DNA of 64,000 nucleotides from Bradyrhizobium stylosanthis. GTDB taxonomy: Bacteria > Pseudomonadota > Alphaproteobacteria > Rhizobiales > Xanthobacteraceae. Shown here in pieces: positions 51,607 to 60,852 of this stretch. A program made the position numbers and the translations under genes. The notes below the pieces were generated by a model. The model searched no databases, was not told the origin of the DNA, and worked only from the letters and a program-made list of their open reading frames with translations. The stretch covers positions 872,100-936,099 of the forward strand of contig NZ_LVEM01000004.1 of the NCBI RefSeq assembly GCF_001641335.1. Reading direction: 5' to 3'. Within the stretch, counting starts at the first letter, position 1. Each line of letters starts with the position of its first letter.

Positions 51607-51627
51607 TGCCCCGGTCAAGCCGGGGCA
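51607..51627. terminator. GC hairpin downstream of the fds operon
   Basis: TGCCCCGG and CCGGGGCA are perfect eight-base arms around five bases, 51 bases after the fdsA stop on the leftward transcript. Short stems of this sequence are widespread intergenic elements in alphaproteobacteria, so it may be both a repeat and a terminator. Confidence 0.5.
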
Positions 51628-51678
51628 TGACAGTGGTTGCTTTGACGAGCCCCGTGCGCGGTGACGACGCGGCCTTGC

Positions 51679-54447
51679 CTACTCCGCCGCGTCCCGCATT
51701 TCCGCCCGCTCGGCCCTGGCCGCGCAGAACTTGAACTCCGGGATCTTGCCGAACGGATCGAGCGCGGGATTGGTGAGCAGATTAGCCGCCGCCTCCGCGT
51801 AGCAGAACGGCATGAACACCATGTTCTCGGGTACGTCGCGGTCGGAACGGACCTTGACCTCGACGGCACCGCGGCGGGTCTCGAGGCGAATGAAGTCGCC
51901 CGGCGCGAGCTTCTTCTTGCGCATGTCCTTCGGCGACATGAAGGCGACCGCCTCCGGCTCGATCTGGTCGAGCACCTGTGCGCGGCGGGTCATCGACCCC
52001 GTGTGCCAGTGCTCCAGCACGCGGCCGGTCGACAGCACCATCGGGTATTCGGCGTCCGGCAGCTCGTCCGGCGGGATGACCTTGGCCGGCACGATCTTGC
52101 CGCGGCCGCTCGCGGTCGGGAAGCCCGTGGTGAAGATGATCTCGTTGCCGGGCTTGTTCGGATCGTCGACCGGATAGGTCACCGCGCCTTCGCGCACCAA
52201 CCGTTCCCAGGTGATGTTCTTCAGCGACGGCATCAGCTCCGCCATCTCGGTGAAGACCTCGCCGGGGCCGGCATAATTCCACGGCAGGCCCATGCGCTTG
52301 CCGATCTCCTGGATGATCCAGAGATCCTGCCGCGCATCGCCCGGCGGCTTGATCACCTGGCGCGCGAGCTGCACGCGGCGATCGGTATTGGTGAAGGAGC
52401 CGTCCTTCTCGGCGAAGGCCGAGGCCGGCAGGATGACGTCGGCGTGGAACGCGGTCTCGGTGACGAAGAGATCCTGCACCACGAGATGATCGAGCATGGC
52501 CAGCGCCTGGCGCGCGTGCTGCAGGTCCGGGTCGGACATCGCAGGGTTTTCGCCCTCGATATACATGCCCGTGATCTCGCCGGCATGGATCGCGTTCATG
52601 ATCTCGACCACGGTCAGGCCGCGGACGGGATCGAGCTCCTGCTGCCACAGCTTCTCGAAGGCGCCGCGCATGTCGTCGCGGCCGACCGGCTGGTAGTCCG
52701 GCAGGAACATCGGGATCAGGCCGGCGTCGGAGGCACCCTGCACGTTGTTCTGGCCGCGCAGCGGATGCAGGCCGGTACCGGGACGGCCGACCTGGCCGGT
52801 GATGAGCGCCAGCGCGATCAGGCAGCGCGCATTGTCGGTGCCGTGGACGTGCTGGCTGATGCCCATGCCCCAGAAGATGATCGACGATTTTGCGCGCGCA
52901 TAGGTGCGAGCAACCTCGCGCAGCGTCTGCGCCGGGATGCCGCAGATCGCTTCCATCTTCTCCGGCGTGAACTCCTTGATCTTCTCCTTGAGGTCCTCGA
53001 ACCCCTCGGTGTAGCCGGCGATGTACTGATCGTCGGTCAGGCCTTCGGTGATGATCGTGTTGATCATCGCATTCAGCATCGCGACGTCGGAGCCGGGCTT
53101 GAACTGCAGATGCTTGGTCGCATGGCGCGACAGCGACTGCCGGCGCGGATCCATGACGAACAGCTTGGCGCCGTTCTGCTTGACCGCGTTCTTGATGAAG
53201 GTCGCGGCGACCGGATGGTTCACGGTCGGGTTGGCGCCGATCACGATGATGACCTCGGCGTCCATCGCCGCCGAGAACGGTGCCGACACCGCGCCCGAGC
53301 TCAGGCCCTCGAACAGCGCCGCCACCGACGAGGCGTGGCACAGGCGGGTGCAATGGTCGACGTTGTTCGAACCGAAGCCGGTACGCACCAGCTTCTGGAA
53401 CAGATAAGCCTCTTCGTTCGAGCCCTTGGCCGAACCGAAGCCCGCGAGCGCCTTCACGCCCTTCTCGTCGCGGATCTTGACGAGGCCCTTGGCGGCGATG
53501 TCGAGCGCCTCTTCCCAGCTCGCTTCACGGAAATGGGTGAAGGGATTGGCGGGATCGACCTGGTCGTTGGAATCCTTCTTCGCATTCGGCAGCCGCACCA
53601 GCGGTTTTGTCAGGCGGTGCGGATGGTGGATGTAGTCGAAGCCGAAGCGGCCCTTGACGCAGAGGCGATTGTGGTTGGCGGGGCCGTCGCGGCCTTCCGC
53701 ATAGATCACCTTCTCGTCCTTGACCTCGTAGGTCACCTGGCAGCCGACGCCGCAGAACGGGCAGAGCGAATCCACCTTCTTGTCGGCATAGGTGACGCGG
53801 GTCTGGTTCTCGTCCAGCATCACGGCCGGCATCAGTGCGCCGGTCGGACAGGCCTGCACGCATTCGCCGCAGGCGACGCAAGTGGACTCGCCCATGGGAT
53901 CGTCGAAGTCGAACACGATCTTCGAGCCATGGCTGCGATAGGCCATGCCGATGACGTCGTTGACCTGCACTTCGCGGCAGGCGCGCACGCACAGGCCGCA
54001 CTGGATGCAGGCATCGAGATTGACGCGCATCGCCGGATGGCTGGCGTCGGTCTCCCAGCGCTCGGCGGCGGGGAAGCGGCTTTCGGTGACGCCCGTCGTC
54101 TCGGCCCAGTGCCAGAATTTCGAATCCGGATCGTGGCTCGTCTCGCGCGCAGGCTGGTCGGCGACGAGCAGCTCCATCACCATCTTCTGCGCCGCCGTCG
54201 CGCGCGCGGATTCGCTCTTCACCTTCATGCCGACCGACGGCGTACGCTTGCAGGACGCCGCCAGCACGCGCTCGCCCTCGATCTCGACCATGCAGGCGCG
54301 GCAATTGCCGTCGGGCCGATAGTCGGGCGCCGGCGAATAGCACAGATGCGGAATCTCGCGGCCCTGGCGCTTCGCGACCTGCCAGATCGTCTCGCCGGGA
54401 TTGGCCTCGACCTGCTTGCCGTCGAGCTCGAACGTAATCTTCGTCAT
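51679..54447 (-). CDS. fdsA: NAD-dependent formate dehydrogenase, molybdenum catalytic alpha subunit
   Basis: This 922-residue cytoplasmic subunit oxidises formate at a bis-MGD molybdenum or tungsten centre. The N-terminus is a [2Fe-2S] domain with C36, C49, C52 and C66. Two [4Fe-4S] ferredoxin sets follow (CIQCGLCVRAC and CVACGECVQAC), then the FdhF-type cluster (CPFCGVGC and LCVKG). The active-site ligand is Cys370 in DHCTRLCHASS, where E. coli FdhF has selenocysteine, with the adjacent His present. The C-terminal domain has the usual MGD-binding segments. Its ATG overlaps the fdsB stop (ATGA). Confidence 0.95.
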   Translation of the reverse strand: MTKITFELDGKQVEANPGETIWQVAKRQGREIPHLCYSPAPDYRPDGNCRACMVEIEGERVLAASCKRTPSVGMKVKSESARATAAQKMVMELLVADQPARETSHDPDSKFWHWAETTGVTESRFPAAERWETDASHPAMRVNLDACIQCGLCVRACREVQVNDVIGMAYRSHGSKIVFDFDDPMGESTCVACGECVQACPTGALMPAVMLDENQTRVTYADKKVDSLCPFCGVGCQVTYEVKDEKVIYAEGRDGPANHNRLCVKGRFGFDYIHHPHRLTKPLVRLPNAKKDSNDQVDPANPFTHFREASWEEALDIAAKGLVKIRDEKGVKALAGFGSAKGSNEEAYLFQKLVRTGFGSNNVDHCTRLCHASSVAALFEGLSSGAVSAPFSAAMDAEVIIVIGANPTVNHPVAATFIKNAVKQNGAKLFVMDPRRQSLSRHATKHLQFKPGSDVAMLNAMINTIITEGLTDDQYIAGYTEGFEDLKEKIKEFTPEKMEAICGIPAQTLREVARTYARAKSSIIFWGMGISQHVHGTDNARCLIALALITGQVGRPGTGLHPLRGQNNVQGASDAGLIPMFLPDYQPVGRDDMRGAFEKLWQQELDPVRGLTVVEIMNAIHAGEITGMYIEGENPAMSDPDLQHARQALAMLDHLVVQDLFVTETAFHADVILPASAFAEKDGSFTNTDRRVQLARQVIKPPGDARQDLWIIQEIGKRMGLPWNYAGPGEVFTEMAELMPSLKNITWERLVREGAVTYPVDDPNKPGNEIIFTTGFPTASGRGKIVPAKVIPPDELPDAEYPMVLSTGRVLEHWHTGSMTRRAQVLDQIEPEAVAFMSPKDMRKKKLAPGDFIRLETRRGAVEVKVRSDRDVPENMVFMPFCYAEAAANLLTNPALDPFGKIPEFKFCAARAERAEMRDAAE

Positions 54448-56147
54448 TCGGCCGCTTCCTTGAACTCGTCAGGGAAATATTTGATCACGGAGGACAGCGG
54501 ATTCGATGCCGCCTGTCCGAGACCGCAGATCGAGGCATCGCGCATCGCCTGGCTCAATTCTTCCAGCAATGCCCGGTTCCAGACCGGCTTCTGCATCAGC
54601 TGCGCCGCCTTCTGGGTTCCGACGCGGCACGGCGTGCACTGGCCGCAGCTTTCGTCCTCGAAGAACTTCATCAGGTTCAGTGCCGCCGCGCGCACGCTGT
54701 CCTTCTGCGACAGGATCACGATCGCCGCCGAGCCGATGAAGCAGCCGTATTTCTCCAGCGTGCCGAAATCGAGCGGGATGTCATCCATCGATGCCGGCAG
54801 GATGCCGCCGGAGGCGCCACCCGGAAGATACGCGTAGAACTGGTGGCCATCGGCCATGCCGCCACAATATTCGTCGATCAGCTCGCGCACGGTGATGCCG
54901 GCGGGAGCCAGCTTCATGCCGGGATTCTTCACGCGGCCGGAGACCGAGAAGCTGCGCAGGCCGTGACGCTCATGGCGGCCATGGCCCTTCCACCAGTCGG
55001 CGCCCTTCTCGACGATGTCGCGCACCCACCACAGCGTCTCGATGTTGTTGATCAGCGTCGGCAGTCCGAACAGGCCGACCTGGAACGGATAAGGCGGCTT
55101 GTGCCGGGGCAGGCCGCGCTTGCCCTCGATGCTTTCCAGCAACGAGGATTCCTCGCCGCAGATGTAGGCGCCGGCGCCGCGGCGCATGTGCAGCGTCGGG
55201 CCGCCCGCGGGAAGCTTCGCGATCTCGCGCTCCAAAATCTCGCGCGAGGCCGGATATTCGTCGCGCAGGTAGATGTAGACGTCGGAGGCCTGCACCACAT
55301 GCGCGCCGATCAGCATGCCCTCGATGAAGCGGTGCGGATCGCTTTCGAGATAGACGCGGTCCTTGAACGTGCCGGGCTCGCCTTCGTCGCCGTTGATCGC
55401 CATCAGGCGCGGACCGGGTTCGCCCAGCACCGCGCGCCATTTGCGCCCGGTCGGGAACCCGGCGCCGCCGAGACCGCGCAGCGAGGCATCGTCGAGCGAC
55501 TTAAGGAGATCGTCCTTCGACAACTCCCCGGAGCGCAGCCGATTGAGCAGCTTGTAGCCGCCGCCCGCGACATAGGCGTCGTAGTCGACGTATTTAGGCA
55601 GATGCGCGTGGGTGTCGCCTGCCTTCGCCGCCGCCATGACATTGGCGACCGTGGCATGGTCCACGAAGTTGTGGCCGACCTCTGCGGCGGGCGCAGTATC
55701 GCAGCGGCCGACGCAGGGCGCACGCACGACGCGGATGCCGGGACCGGACGCGCTCTGCAGATCCTCGAGCAGCTTTTCGCCGCCGAGCATCGCGCAGGTC
55801 AGCGAATCGCAGACGCGGATCGTCAGCGGCGGGATGTTCGCCTCGCCTTCCTTCACCACGTCGAAATGCGCGTAGAAGGTCGCGGTCTCGAACACTTCGG
55901 CGAAGGCGAGCTTCATCTCGTCGGCGAGCGCGGCAAGGTGCGCGGCCGAGATCTGGTGATATTTGTCCTGGATCAGGTGCAGATATTCGATCAGGAGATC
56001 GCGCCGCCGCGGCCGGTCGCCGAGCAACTGCTCGATCTCATGCGCGGCAGTCGGATCGACCTGCCGCCCCTTGGGGGTGGACTTGGCTCGCTTCCGTCCC
56101 TCGCCCGGATGTTCGAACGAGCGGACCTGGTGCACGTCGTGGCTCAT
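54444..56147 (-). CDS. fdsB: NAD-dependent formate dehydrogenase beta subunit with fused NuoE-like domain
   Basis: This 567-residue subunit combines the gamma and beta parts of soluble formate dehydrogenases. Residues about 30-170 are NuoE-like with a [2Fe-2S] site at C113, C118, C145 and C149. Residues about 185-560 are NuoF-like, with RGLGGAGFPTGRKW for FMN/NADH, GEEPGTF-like GDEGEPGTFKD, GAGAYICGEE, and ESCGQCTPCRVG for a [4Fe-4S] cluster. It passes electrons from formate to NAD. Such fusions occur in Methylobacterium-type formate dehydrogenases. It is the first gene of the leftward operon. Confidence 0.94.
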   Translation of the reverse strand: MSHDVHQVRSFEHPGEGRKRAKSTPKGRQVDPTAAHEIEQLLGDRPRRRDLLIEYLHLIQDKYHQISAAHLAALADEMKLAFAEVFETATFYAHFDVVKEGEANIPPLTIRVCDSLTCAMLGGEKLLEDLQSASGPGIRVVRAPCVGRCDTAPAAEVGHNFVDHATVANVMAAAKAGDTHAHLPKYVDYDAYVAGGGYKLLNRLRSGELSKDDLLKSLDDASLRGLGGAGFPTGRKWRAVLGEPGPRLMAINGDEGEPGTFKDRVYLESDPHRFIEGMLIGAHVVQASDVYIYLRDEYPASREILEREIAKLPAGGPTLHMRRGAGAYICGEESSLLESIEGKRGLPRHKPPYPFQVGLFGLPTLINNIETLWWVRDIVEKGADWWKGHGRHERHGLRSFSVSGRVKNPGMKLAPAGITVRELIDEYCGGMADGHQFYAYLPGGASGGILPASMDDIPLDFGTLEKYGCFIGSAAIVILSQKDSVRAAALNLMKFFEDESCGQCTPCRVGTQKAAQLMQKPVWNRALLEELSQAMRDASICGLGQAASNPLSSVIKYFPDEFKEAAE

Positions 56148-56190
56148 CGATGGGTCTCGTAAACCTTCTTTAGAACAAGTCCAACTCTAG

Positions 56191-56215
56191 CTCTTGGCAT
56201 ACCAGATGCCAAGAG
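56191..56215. promoter_or_regulatory. Perfect 25-base palindrome upstream of the formate dehydrogenase operon
   Basis: CTCTTGGCAT and ATGCCAAGAG are perfect ten-base arms around ACCAG, 44 bases upstream of fdsB. The position between an upstream hairpin and the operon, and the symmetry, suggest an operator for a dimeric regulator. A transcript stem is the alternative. The regulator is not in the window. Confidence 0.6.
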
Positions 56216-56239
56216 AATTCATCCGTCCGGATAAGGATT

Positions 56240-56275
56240 TAAGGGGCATGCGGCCAACGAGCCCCATGCCCCTTA
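56240..56275. terminator. Hairpin after the PsiF-like gene
   Basis: TAAGGGGCAT and ATGCCCCTTA are perfect ten-base arms around a 16-base loop, 26 bases after the PsiF-like stop on the leftward strand. It probably ends the upstream transcript before the formate dehydrogenase promoter. Confidence 0.5.
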
Positions 56276-56301
56276 CCTCAAACTGCCCGCGGAACCCGAC
56301 C

Positions 56302-56577
56302 TCAGCTCTTGTTCATGCACTCTTCGATGAAGAACCAGCGGTCGTCGCCGGCCAGACCCTTGGTCTTCACCTCGCCGCGGCAGGCCTTGAGCTTGGGCTT
56401 GTTGGCCGCCCACTTGGCCTTCATGTCCTTCAGCTTCTGCATCGTGAGCTTGATCTTGCCCGGCTTGGCTTCGGACGTGGCAGCCGGTGCGGCGGGCGCG
56501 GTTGCGGTTTGTGCGGACGCGGTGTGAACGCTTGCTGCCAGCAGCATGGCTGCGAGGCAGATACGGGTGCGAAGCAT
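56302..56577 (-). CDS. Small secreted PsiF-like protein
   Basis: This 91-residue exported protein has a signal peptide (MLRTRICLAAMLLAASVHTA, cleaved near SAQ), an Ala/Thr/Pro-rich linker, and a short lysine-rich helical domain KLTMQKLKDMKAKWAANKPK. The last part, KACRGEVKTKGLAGDDRWFF and then IEECMNKS, resembles a PsiF repeat with two cysteines. ATG 56577 has AGGGGG upstream. It sits between the transporter gene and formate dehydrogenase in the same direction, but is flanked by hairpins. The function is unknown. Confidence 0.65.
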   Translation of the reverse strand: MLRTRICLAAMLLAASVHTASAQTATAPAAPAATSEAKPGKIKLTMQKLKDMKAKWAANKPKLKACRGEVKTKGLAGDDRWFFIEECMNKS

Positions 56578-56626
56578 GGAGGTCCCCCTAAGTCCCATTC
56601 CAGGTGATGTCTAAAAGGCGAACGCC

Positions 56627-56650
56627 GCGGGACGCCGATGGGCATCCCGC
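56627..56650. terminator. Terminator-like hairpin after the transporter gene
   Basis: GCGGGACGCC and GGCATCCCGC pair over ten bases with one wobble pair around GATG, 17 bases after the transporter stop on the leftward strand. A TTTT occurs about nine bases further. Confidence 0.5.
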
Positions 56651-56667
56651 AGCTGTCTCGACGGCGG

Positions 56668-58374
56668 TCAGAAAATCTTGACCGCGCTCTCCAGCGTCTT
56701 CCAGACACCCCAGAGCAGGGGAACGCCGACGAAGGCCCAGAACAGCGCCGCCTTGGCATCAAGCCCGCCAAAGCCGATGCCGTAGGAGCCGTGCGGCCCC
56801 GCGGCAGCCGCGCTGGCGCTGGCAGCCTGCAGCTTGGCAACGTCCGCGTCCTTCATGTGCCACTTCGCATCGACCGGCTTGATCAGGTAGTTGCAGATCA
56901 GGCCCGCGATCAGCATCGCGCAGAGAATGTACATGGTGGTGTTGTAGAGCTGGTCGCGCGGCACGCCCGCCGCGAGCTGGAACTCGCGGATGTAGTTCAC
57001 CACGACAGGGCCGATGATGCCCGCGGTCGACCACGCCGTCAGCAGCCGGCCGTGGATGGCGCCGACGAACTGCGTGCCGAACATGTCGGCGAGATAGGCC
57101 GGCACGGTGGCGAAGCCGCCGCCATACATCGACAGGATGATGCCGAAGCCGAGCACGAAGAGAAACTTCGAGCCCATCGCCGCAAAGGTCGGCGCCAGCG
57201 CATAGAGCACGATGCCGAGGATGAAGAACGTGTAGTACGTGTTCTTGCGGCCGATCTTGTCCGACAGCGATGCCCAGAAGAAGCGGCCGCCGATGTTGAA
57301 CAGCGACAGCAATCCGGCGAAGCCCGCAGCGATCGCTGCGATCTGCGCCTTCTGCCCGGCATCGAGCGCGTTGAAGCCGACGTCAGGCAGGCCGATCAGC
57401 TTGCCGGCAAAAATCTCCTGGAGCATGGGCGAGGCCATGCCGATCACACCGATGCCGGCCGACACGTTCAGGCACAGCACCCACCAGATCAGCCAGAACT
57501 GCGGCGTCTTGTGCGCGTCGTTGAGATGGACGTTGTTCTTCGAGATCATCGCGTTGGCCTTGGACGGTGGGGTCCAGCCCTCGGGCTGCCAGCCGGGCGG
57601 CGGCAGGCGATAGCGGAACGCACCGATCATCATGAACACGAAATAGATCACGCCCATGGCGAGGAAGGTTTGCCAGACGCCGACGTCATTGGCTGACTTG
57701 AAGCCCGCGAAACCAAGCTCGAACTGTCCGCCAAAGAAGCTAAAGAACTTGCCGCCGTTCATCAGAATATTGGCAAGCGGCGCACCGATCATGGCGCCGC
57801 CGCCGAAACCCATGATGGCCATGCCGGTCGCCATGCCGCGGCGGTCCGGAAACCACTTCACCAGCGTCGACACCGGCGAGATGTAGCCGAGACCGAGGCC
57901 GATGCCGCCGATCACGCCGGAGCCCAGCCACAACAGCCAGAGCTGATGGGTGTAGACACCGATCGCACCGAGGAAGAGGCCGCCGCACCAGCAAAGCGCG
58001 GAGACGAAGCCAGCCTTGCGCGGACCCACCCGCTCCAGCCAGCCGCCCCACACCGCAGCCGCGATGCCGAGCAGCACGAAGAACAGCGTGTACATCCAGC
58101 CCATGCTGGCGACCTTCCAGTCGCAGCTGGTCGTGAACAGCTCCTGGAACAGCGAGATGTCGCCGCAGGTCTTCGGCGCGGTCAATCCGATCGCGCGCGA
58201 CAGCGGCAGCCAGAACACCGAGAAGCCGTAGGCCATGCCGATGCAGAGATGGATGCACAGCGCCGCCGGCGGCACCAGCCAGCGATTGAAGCCTGCGGTC
58301 GCGATGGTCCGCTCGCGATCCAGAAAGCCCGCGCCGGCGCCCGAAATCGTTCCAGCGCTCTCGATAGTAGACAT
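56668..58374 (-). CDS. OFA-family MFS transporter (oxalate/formate antiporter type)
   Basis: This 568-residue inner-membrane transporter has twelve hydrophobic segments with an extended loop in the middle (GWQPEGWTPPSKANAMISKN). Family segments are NRWLVPPAALCIHLCIGMAY, FGFSVFWLPL-type YGFSVFWLPLSRAIG, GLGYISPVSTLVKWFPDRRG, and MYGGGFATVPAYLADMFGT late in the protein. The OFA family includes the oxalate:formate antiporter OxlT. GGAGGAG precedes ATG 58374. The neighbouring formate dehydrogenase supports oxalate, formate or a related acid as substrate. No oxalate decarboxylation genes are in the window. Confidence 0.88.
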   Translation of the reverse strand: MSTIESAGTISGAGAGFLDRERTIATAGFNRWLVPPAALCIHLCIGMAYGFSVFWLPLSRAIGLTAPKTCGDISLFQELFTTSCDWKVASMGWMYTLFFVLLGIAAAVWGGWLERVGPRKAGFVSALCWCGGLFLGAIGVYTHQLWLLWLGSGVIGGIGLGLGYISPVSTLVKWFPDRRGMATGMAIMGFGGGAMIGAPLANILMNGGKFFSFFGGQFELGFAGFKSANDVGVWQTFLAMGVIYFVFMMIGAFRYRLPPPGWQPEGWTPPSKANAMISKNNVHLNDAHKTPQFWLIWWVLCLNVSAGIGVIGMASPMLQEIFAGKLIGLPDVGFNALDAGQKAQIAAIAAGFAGLLSLFNIGGRFFWASLSDKIGRKNTYYTFFILGIVLYALAPTFAAMGSKFLFVLGFGIILSMYGGGFATVPAYLADMFGTQFVGAIHGRLLTAWSTAGIIGPVVVNYIREFQLAAGVPRDQLYNTTMYILCAMLIAGLICNYLIKPVDAKWHMKDADVAKLQAASASAAAAGPHGSYGIGFGGLDAKAALFWAFVGVPLLWGVWKTLESAVKIF

Positions 58375-58694
58375 ACACTCCTCCCCTGCAGCCGCCCTTC
58401 TGAGCGGCCTGCCGCGACTATCCTGTTCCTCAGCCCGGTGTGGTGCAGCTGTTGTCCCTGCTGCTCCGCACAATCATCCGACACGCGCCAGGATCGTCAC
58501 GCGCGTCCGAGTCGTTAACCCCTGAAGCGGGGATCTATGCCGATACATCGTGCAGGCTTCTGATGTGTGGCCCATTGATCCGCGTATCGCAGACAAGACT
58601 CAACCTCCGCGCCTGCACGGAGAAAGTCAATTGGGGCAGAAGCCATGCTTGATGTCGATAGACAAAAGGTAGGTATCAGCAGAGTGACCGCGCA
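58375..58694. promoter_or_regulatory. Gap of about 320 bases upstream of the transporter
   Basis: No gene is visible. It should hold the transporter promoter on the leftward strand. CGATACATCG occurs at about 58540, and the same ten bases recur inside the downstream tusA-like gene. Their meaning is unclear. No consensus promoter could be assigned. Confidence 0.35.
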
Positions 58695-58958
58695 CTACGA
58701 CGGCAGCGCACCATTCGTTTTCTCTATCGATACATCGGCTTTTTCTATCAAGAACACGATGCGCGTCTCGTTGCGCTCCGTGATCTCCACCGTGTCGCCC
58801 GTCTCGCGGATCAGGTTCGGAATGTCAATCACCGACAGCGGGTCGGTGCAGTGCACTTCGAGTTGATCGCCCGGCTGCAGCGGCTTCAGCGCCTTGCGGG
58901 TCTTCAGGGCAGGCAGCGGGCATTTCAGCCCGGTGAGATCGAGCGTCGTTCTGGTCAT
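58695..58958 (-). CDS. TusA-like sulfur carrier protein
   Basis: This 87-residue cytoplasmic protein has the SirA/TusA fold: LDLTGLKCPLPALKTRKAL with the sulfur-carrying C13 in the CPxP motif, and LEVHCTDPLSVIDIPNLI with the second half of the fold. It may pass sulfur from a cysteine desulfurase. Its position after moeA, near fdhD, suggests sulfur supply for molybdenum cofactor or formate dehydrogenase maturation. This role is inference. tRNA thiolation is the alternative. Confidence 0.85.
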   Translation of the reverse strand: MTRTTLDLTGLKCPLPALKTRKALKPLQPGDQLEVHCTDPLSVIDIPNLIRETGDTVEITERNETRIVFLIEKADVSIEKTNGALPS

Positions 58959-59003
58959 GGGCGCAACATGGCGGGGCGATGTGGCGGCGTCAACGCAACC
59001 GCC

Positions 59004-60260
59004 CTAGAGCAGACCGGCATAGGGCAGGAAACCTACGCCCTGCCCCGGCTCGACGCGCGTGATATCCTCACCGAGCTCGATGAGGCCGTCGGTCTCGACC
59101 AGTGACGACAACAAGCCTGCTCCTTCGCGCGGGAACTTGACGGCCTCCAGCGCGCCGTCCTCCCTGCGCCGCAGCGAGGCACGCACATATTCGCGGCGGC
59201 CGATCTTCTTCTTGTAGGTGAATGCCGCGCGAACCGGGATCGGCAGCAGCGGTTCCGGCAGACCGCCGGCGAGCGCCAGCACGGTCGGCCGCACCACGTG
59301 GACGAAGGTGACGAAGCTCGCGACCGGATTGCCGGGCAATCCGATCAGCGGCGTGCCGTCGATGATGCCCATCGCCACGGGCCGTCCGGGCTTGATCGCC
59401 ATTCGCCACAGCACGAGCGAGCCGATGCTCTCGACCGCCGCCTTGACGTGATCCTCTTCGCCGGTCGAGACGCCGCCGGTGGTGAGAATCAGATCGTGCG
59501 CGCCCGCGACCTGCTTCAGGCCATTCGCCAGCGAGGAGCGTTCGTCGCGCAGGATGCCGAGGTCGCTGACCTCGCAGCCGAGCCGGCGAAGCATCGCCAT
59601 CAGCATGAAACGGTTGGAATCGAACAGCTGCGAGGCCGCGCGCGACCCGCCCGGCGAAGCCAGCTCGTCGCCGGTCGAGAACACCGCGACGCGAATTCGC
59701 CTGACCACGTCGAGATGCGTCAGACCAAACGCCGCCGCCAGCGCGACATGCTGCGGCCGCAAGCGCTGGCCGGCGCGCAGCGCCACCTGCCCCTGCGGAA
59801 TGTCCTCGCCTGCGGGGCGGACATTGGAGCCCGGCTTCAGTCCCGGCGGCAGCACGATGCGGCCGGACTCATCGATGCGGACATCCTCCTGCATGAAGAC
59901 GGTCTCGGCATCGGGGGGCATCGGCGCGCCCGTGAAGATGCGCGCGGTGTGGCCGGGCCTGATCGGGGCCTGCACAAGACCGCCGGCCTGGATACGGCCG
60001 TCGAGCGGGAACGCCTGCTCTGCGGTTTGCGGAATATCCGCGTTGCGCACGGCGTAGCCGTCGACGGCGGAGTTCGTGAAGGGCGGCAGCGGCAGCGGCG
60101 CGGCAATATCGTGCGCCAGCACGCGGCCGTCCGCATCGACTAAGCTCACCGTTTCGAGATCGGCAATCGCATTGACGCGCGTGGTGATCAGGCCAACGGC
60201 CTCGTCGACCGACATCATCGGTCCCCCGAAGGCAAAACAATCGTCCGACAGTTGCGCCAT
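59004..60260 (-). CDS. moeA: Molybdopterin molybdotransferase
   Basis: This 418-residue enzyme inserts molybdate into adenylated molybdopterin. Family segments are SVDEAVGLITTRVNA, PPFTNSAVDGYAVR, IFTGAPMPPDAETVFMQED, VFSTGDELASPG, LFDSNRFMLMAMLRRLG, LTTGGVSTGEEDHV, KPGRPVAMG and GLPGNPVASFV. The domain order is normal. It follows mobB by nine bases and precedes the tusA-like gene, forming a leftward cofactor operon beside the formate dehydrogenase. Confidence 0.95.
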   Translation of the reverse strand: MAQLSDDCFAFGGPMMSVDEAVGLITTRVNAIADLETVSLVDADGRVLAHDIAAPLPLPPFTNSAVDGYAVRNADIPQTAEQAFPLDGRIQAGGLVQAPIRPGHTARIFTGAPMPPDAETVFMQEDVRIDESGRIVLPPGLKPGSNVRPAGEDIPQGQVALRAGQRLRPQHVALAAAFGLTHLDVVRRIRVAVFSTGDELASPGGSRAASQLFDSNRFMLMAMLRRLGCEVSDLGILRDERSSLANGLKQVAGAHDLILTTGGVSTGEEDHVKAAVESIGSLVLWRMAIKPGRPVAMGIIDGTPLIGLPGNPVASFVTFVHVVRPTVLALAGGLPEPLLPIPVRAAFTYKKKIGRREYVRASLRRREDGALEAVKFPREGAGLLSSLVETDGLIELGEDITRVEPGQGVGFLPYAGLL

Positions 60261-60269
60261 GGTGCCTCG

Positions 60270-60797
60270 TCAGCGCATCGCGGCGCTCTTTGCCACCGCT
60301 TCCTCGACCGGCATCGCCGCACGCAGCATCAGCGCCGCGGCAGCCTCGATATCATCGAGATGGACAGTCGGCAGGCGCGTGTCAATCGCGATATCGGTCG
60401 CAATCCCGGCAATTCCGGGATCGTCCGGAAACAGCAGCGGCTTGCCGTTGGCCGCGCGATGCACCTCGATCTTGCGATGCGGCTCGCGCTTGAAGCCCTC
60501 GACCACGACGAGATCGACCGCCGAGAGCTTGCTCAATAGTTCCGGCAGCCGCGGCTCCGCGGCGCCGCGCAGTTCATGCATCAAGGCCCATCGGTTCGAC
60601 GAGGCCACCAGCACCTCGGCCGCGCCGGCCTCGCGATGGCGCCAGGAATCCTTGCCGGGCACGTCGACGTCGAACTGGTGATGCGCGTGCTTGATGACGG
60701 AGACACGCAGGCCCTGCGCGTTGAAATGCGGGATCAGCCGCGTCAACAGCGTGGTCTTGCCCGCACCGCTCCAGCCTGCAAGGCCGATGACTTTCAT
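60270..60797 (-). CDS. mobB: Molybdopterin-guanine dinucleotide biosynthesis protein MobB
   Basis: This 175-residue GTP-binding protein assists MobA in making the guanine dinucleotide form of the cofactor. GWSGAGKTTLLTRLIPHF is the P-loop near residue 8. SVIKHAHHQFDVDVPGKDSW and LVVVEGFKREPHRKIEVHR are typical of MobB. It is first in the mobB-moeA-tusA-like operon and divergent from fdhD. The enzyme partner mobA is 1 kb away on the other strand. Confidence 0.94.
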   Translation of the reverse strand: MKVIGLAGWSGAGKTTLLTRLIPHFNAQGLRVSVIKHAHHQFDVDVPGKDSWRHREAGAAEVLVASSNRWALMHELRGAAEPRLPELLSKLSAVDLVVVEGFKREPHRKIEVHRAANGKPLLFPDDPGIAGIATDIAIDTRLPTVHLDDIEAAAALMLRAAMPVEEAVAKSAAMR

Positions 60798-60852
60798 AAC
60801 CGTTCGATCTCCGCCAACGGCTCCCTAGCCGATGGAACCTCCGGCCTCTCCC

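Noticed and set aside
51661..54837. Open frame of more than 1000 codons antisense to fdsA
   Set aside because: The translation is Arg/His/Asp/Leu-rich with no family features. It is a typical shadow of a GC-rich gene with strong third-position bias.
58565..58590. Possible FNR/FixK box (TTGAT...) upstream of the transporter
   Set aside because: The second half reads GTATC where ATCAA is needed.
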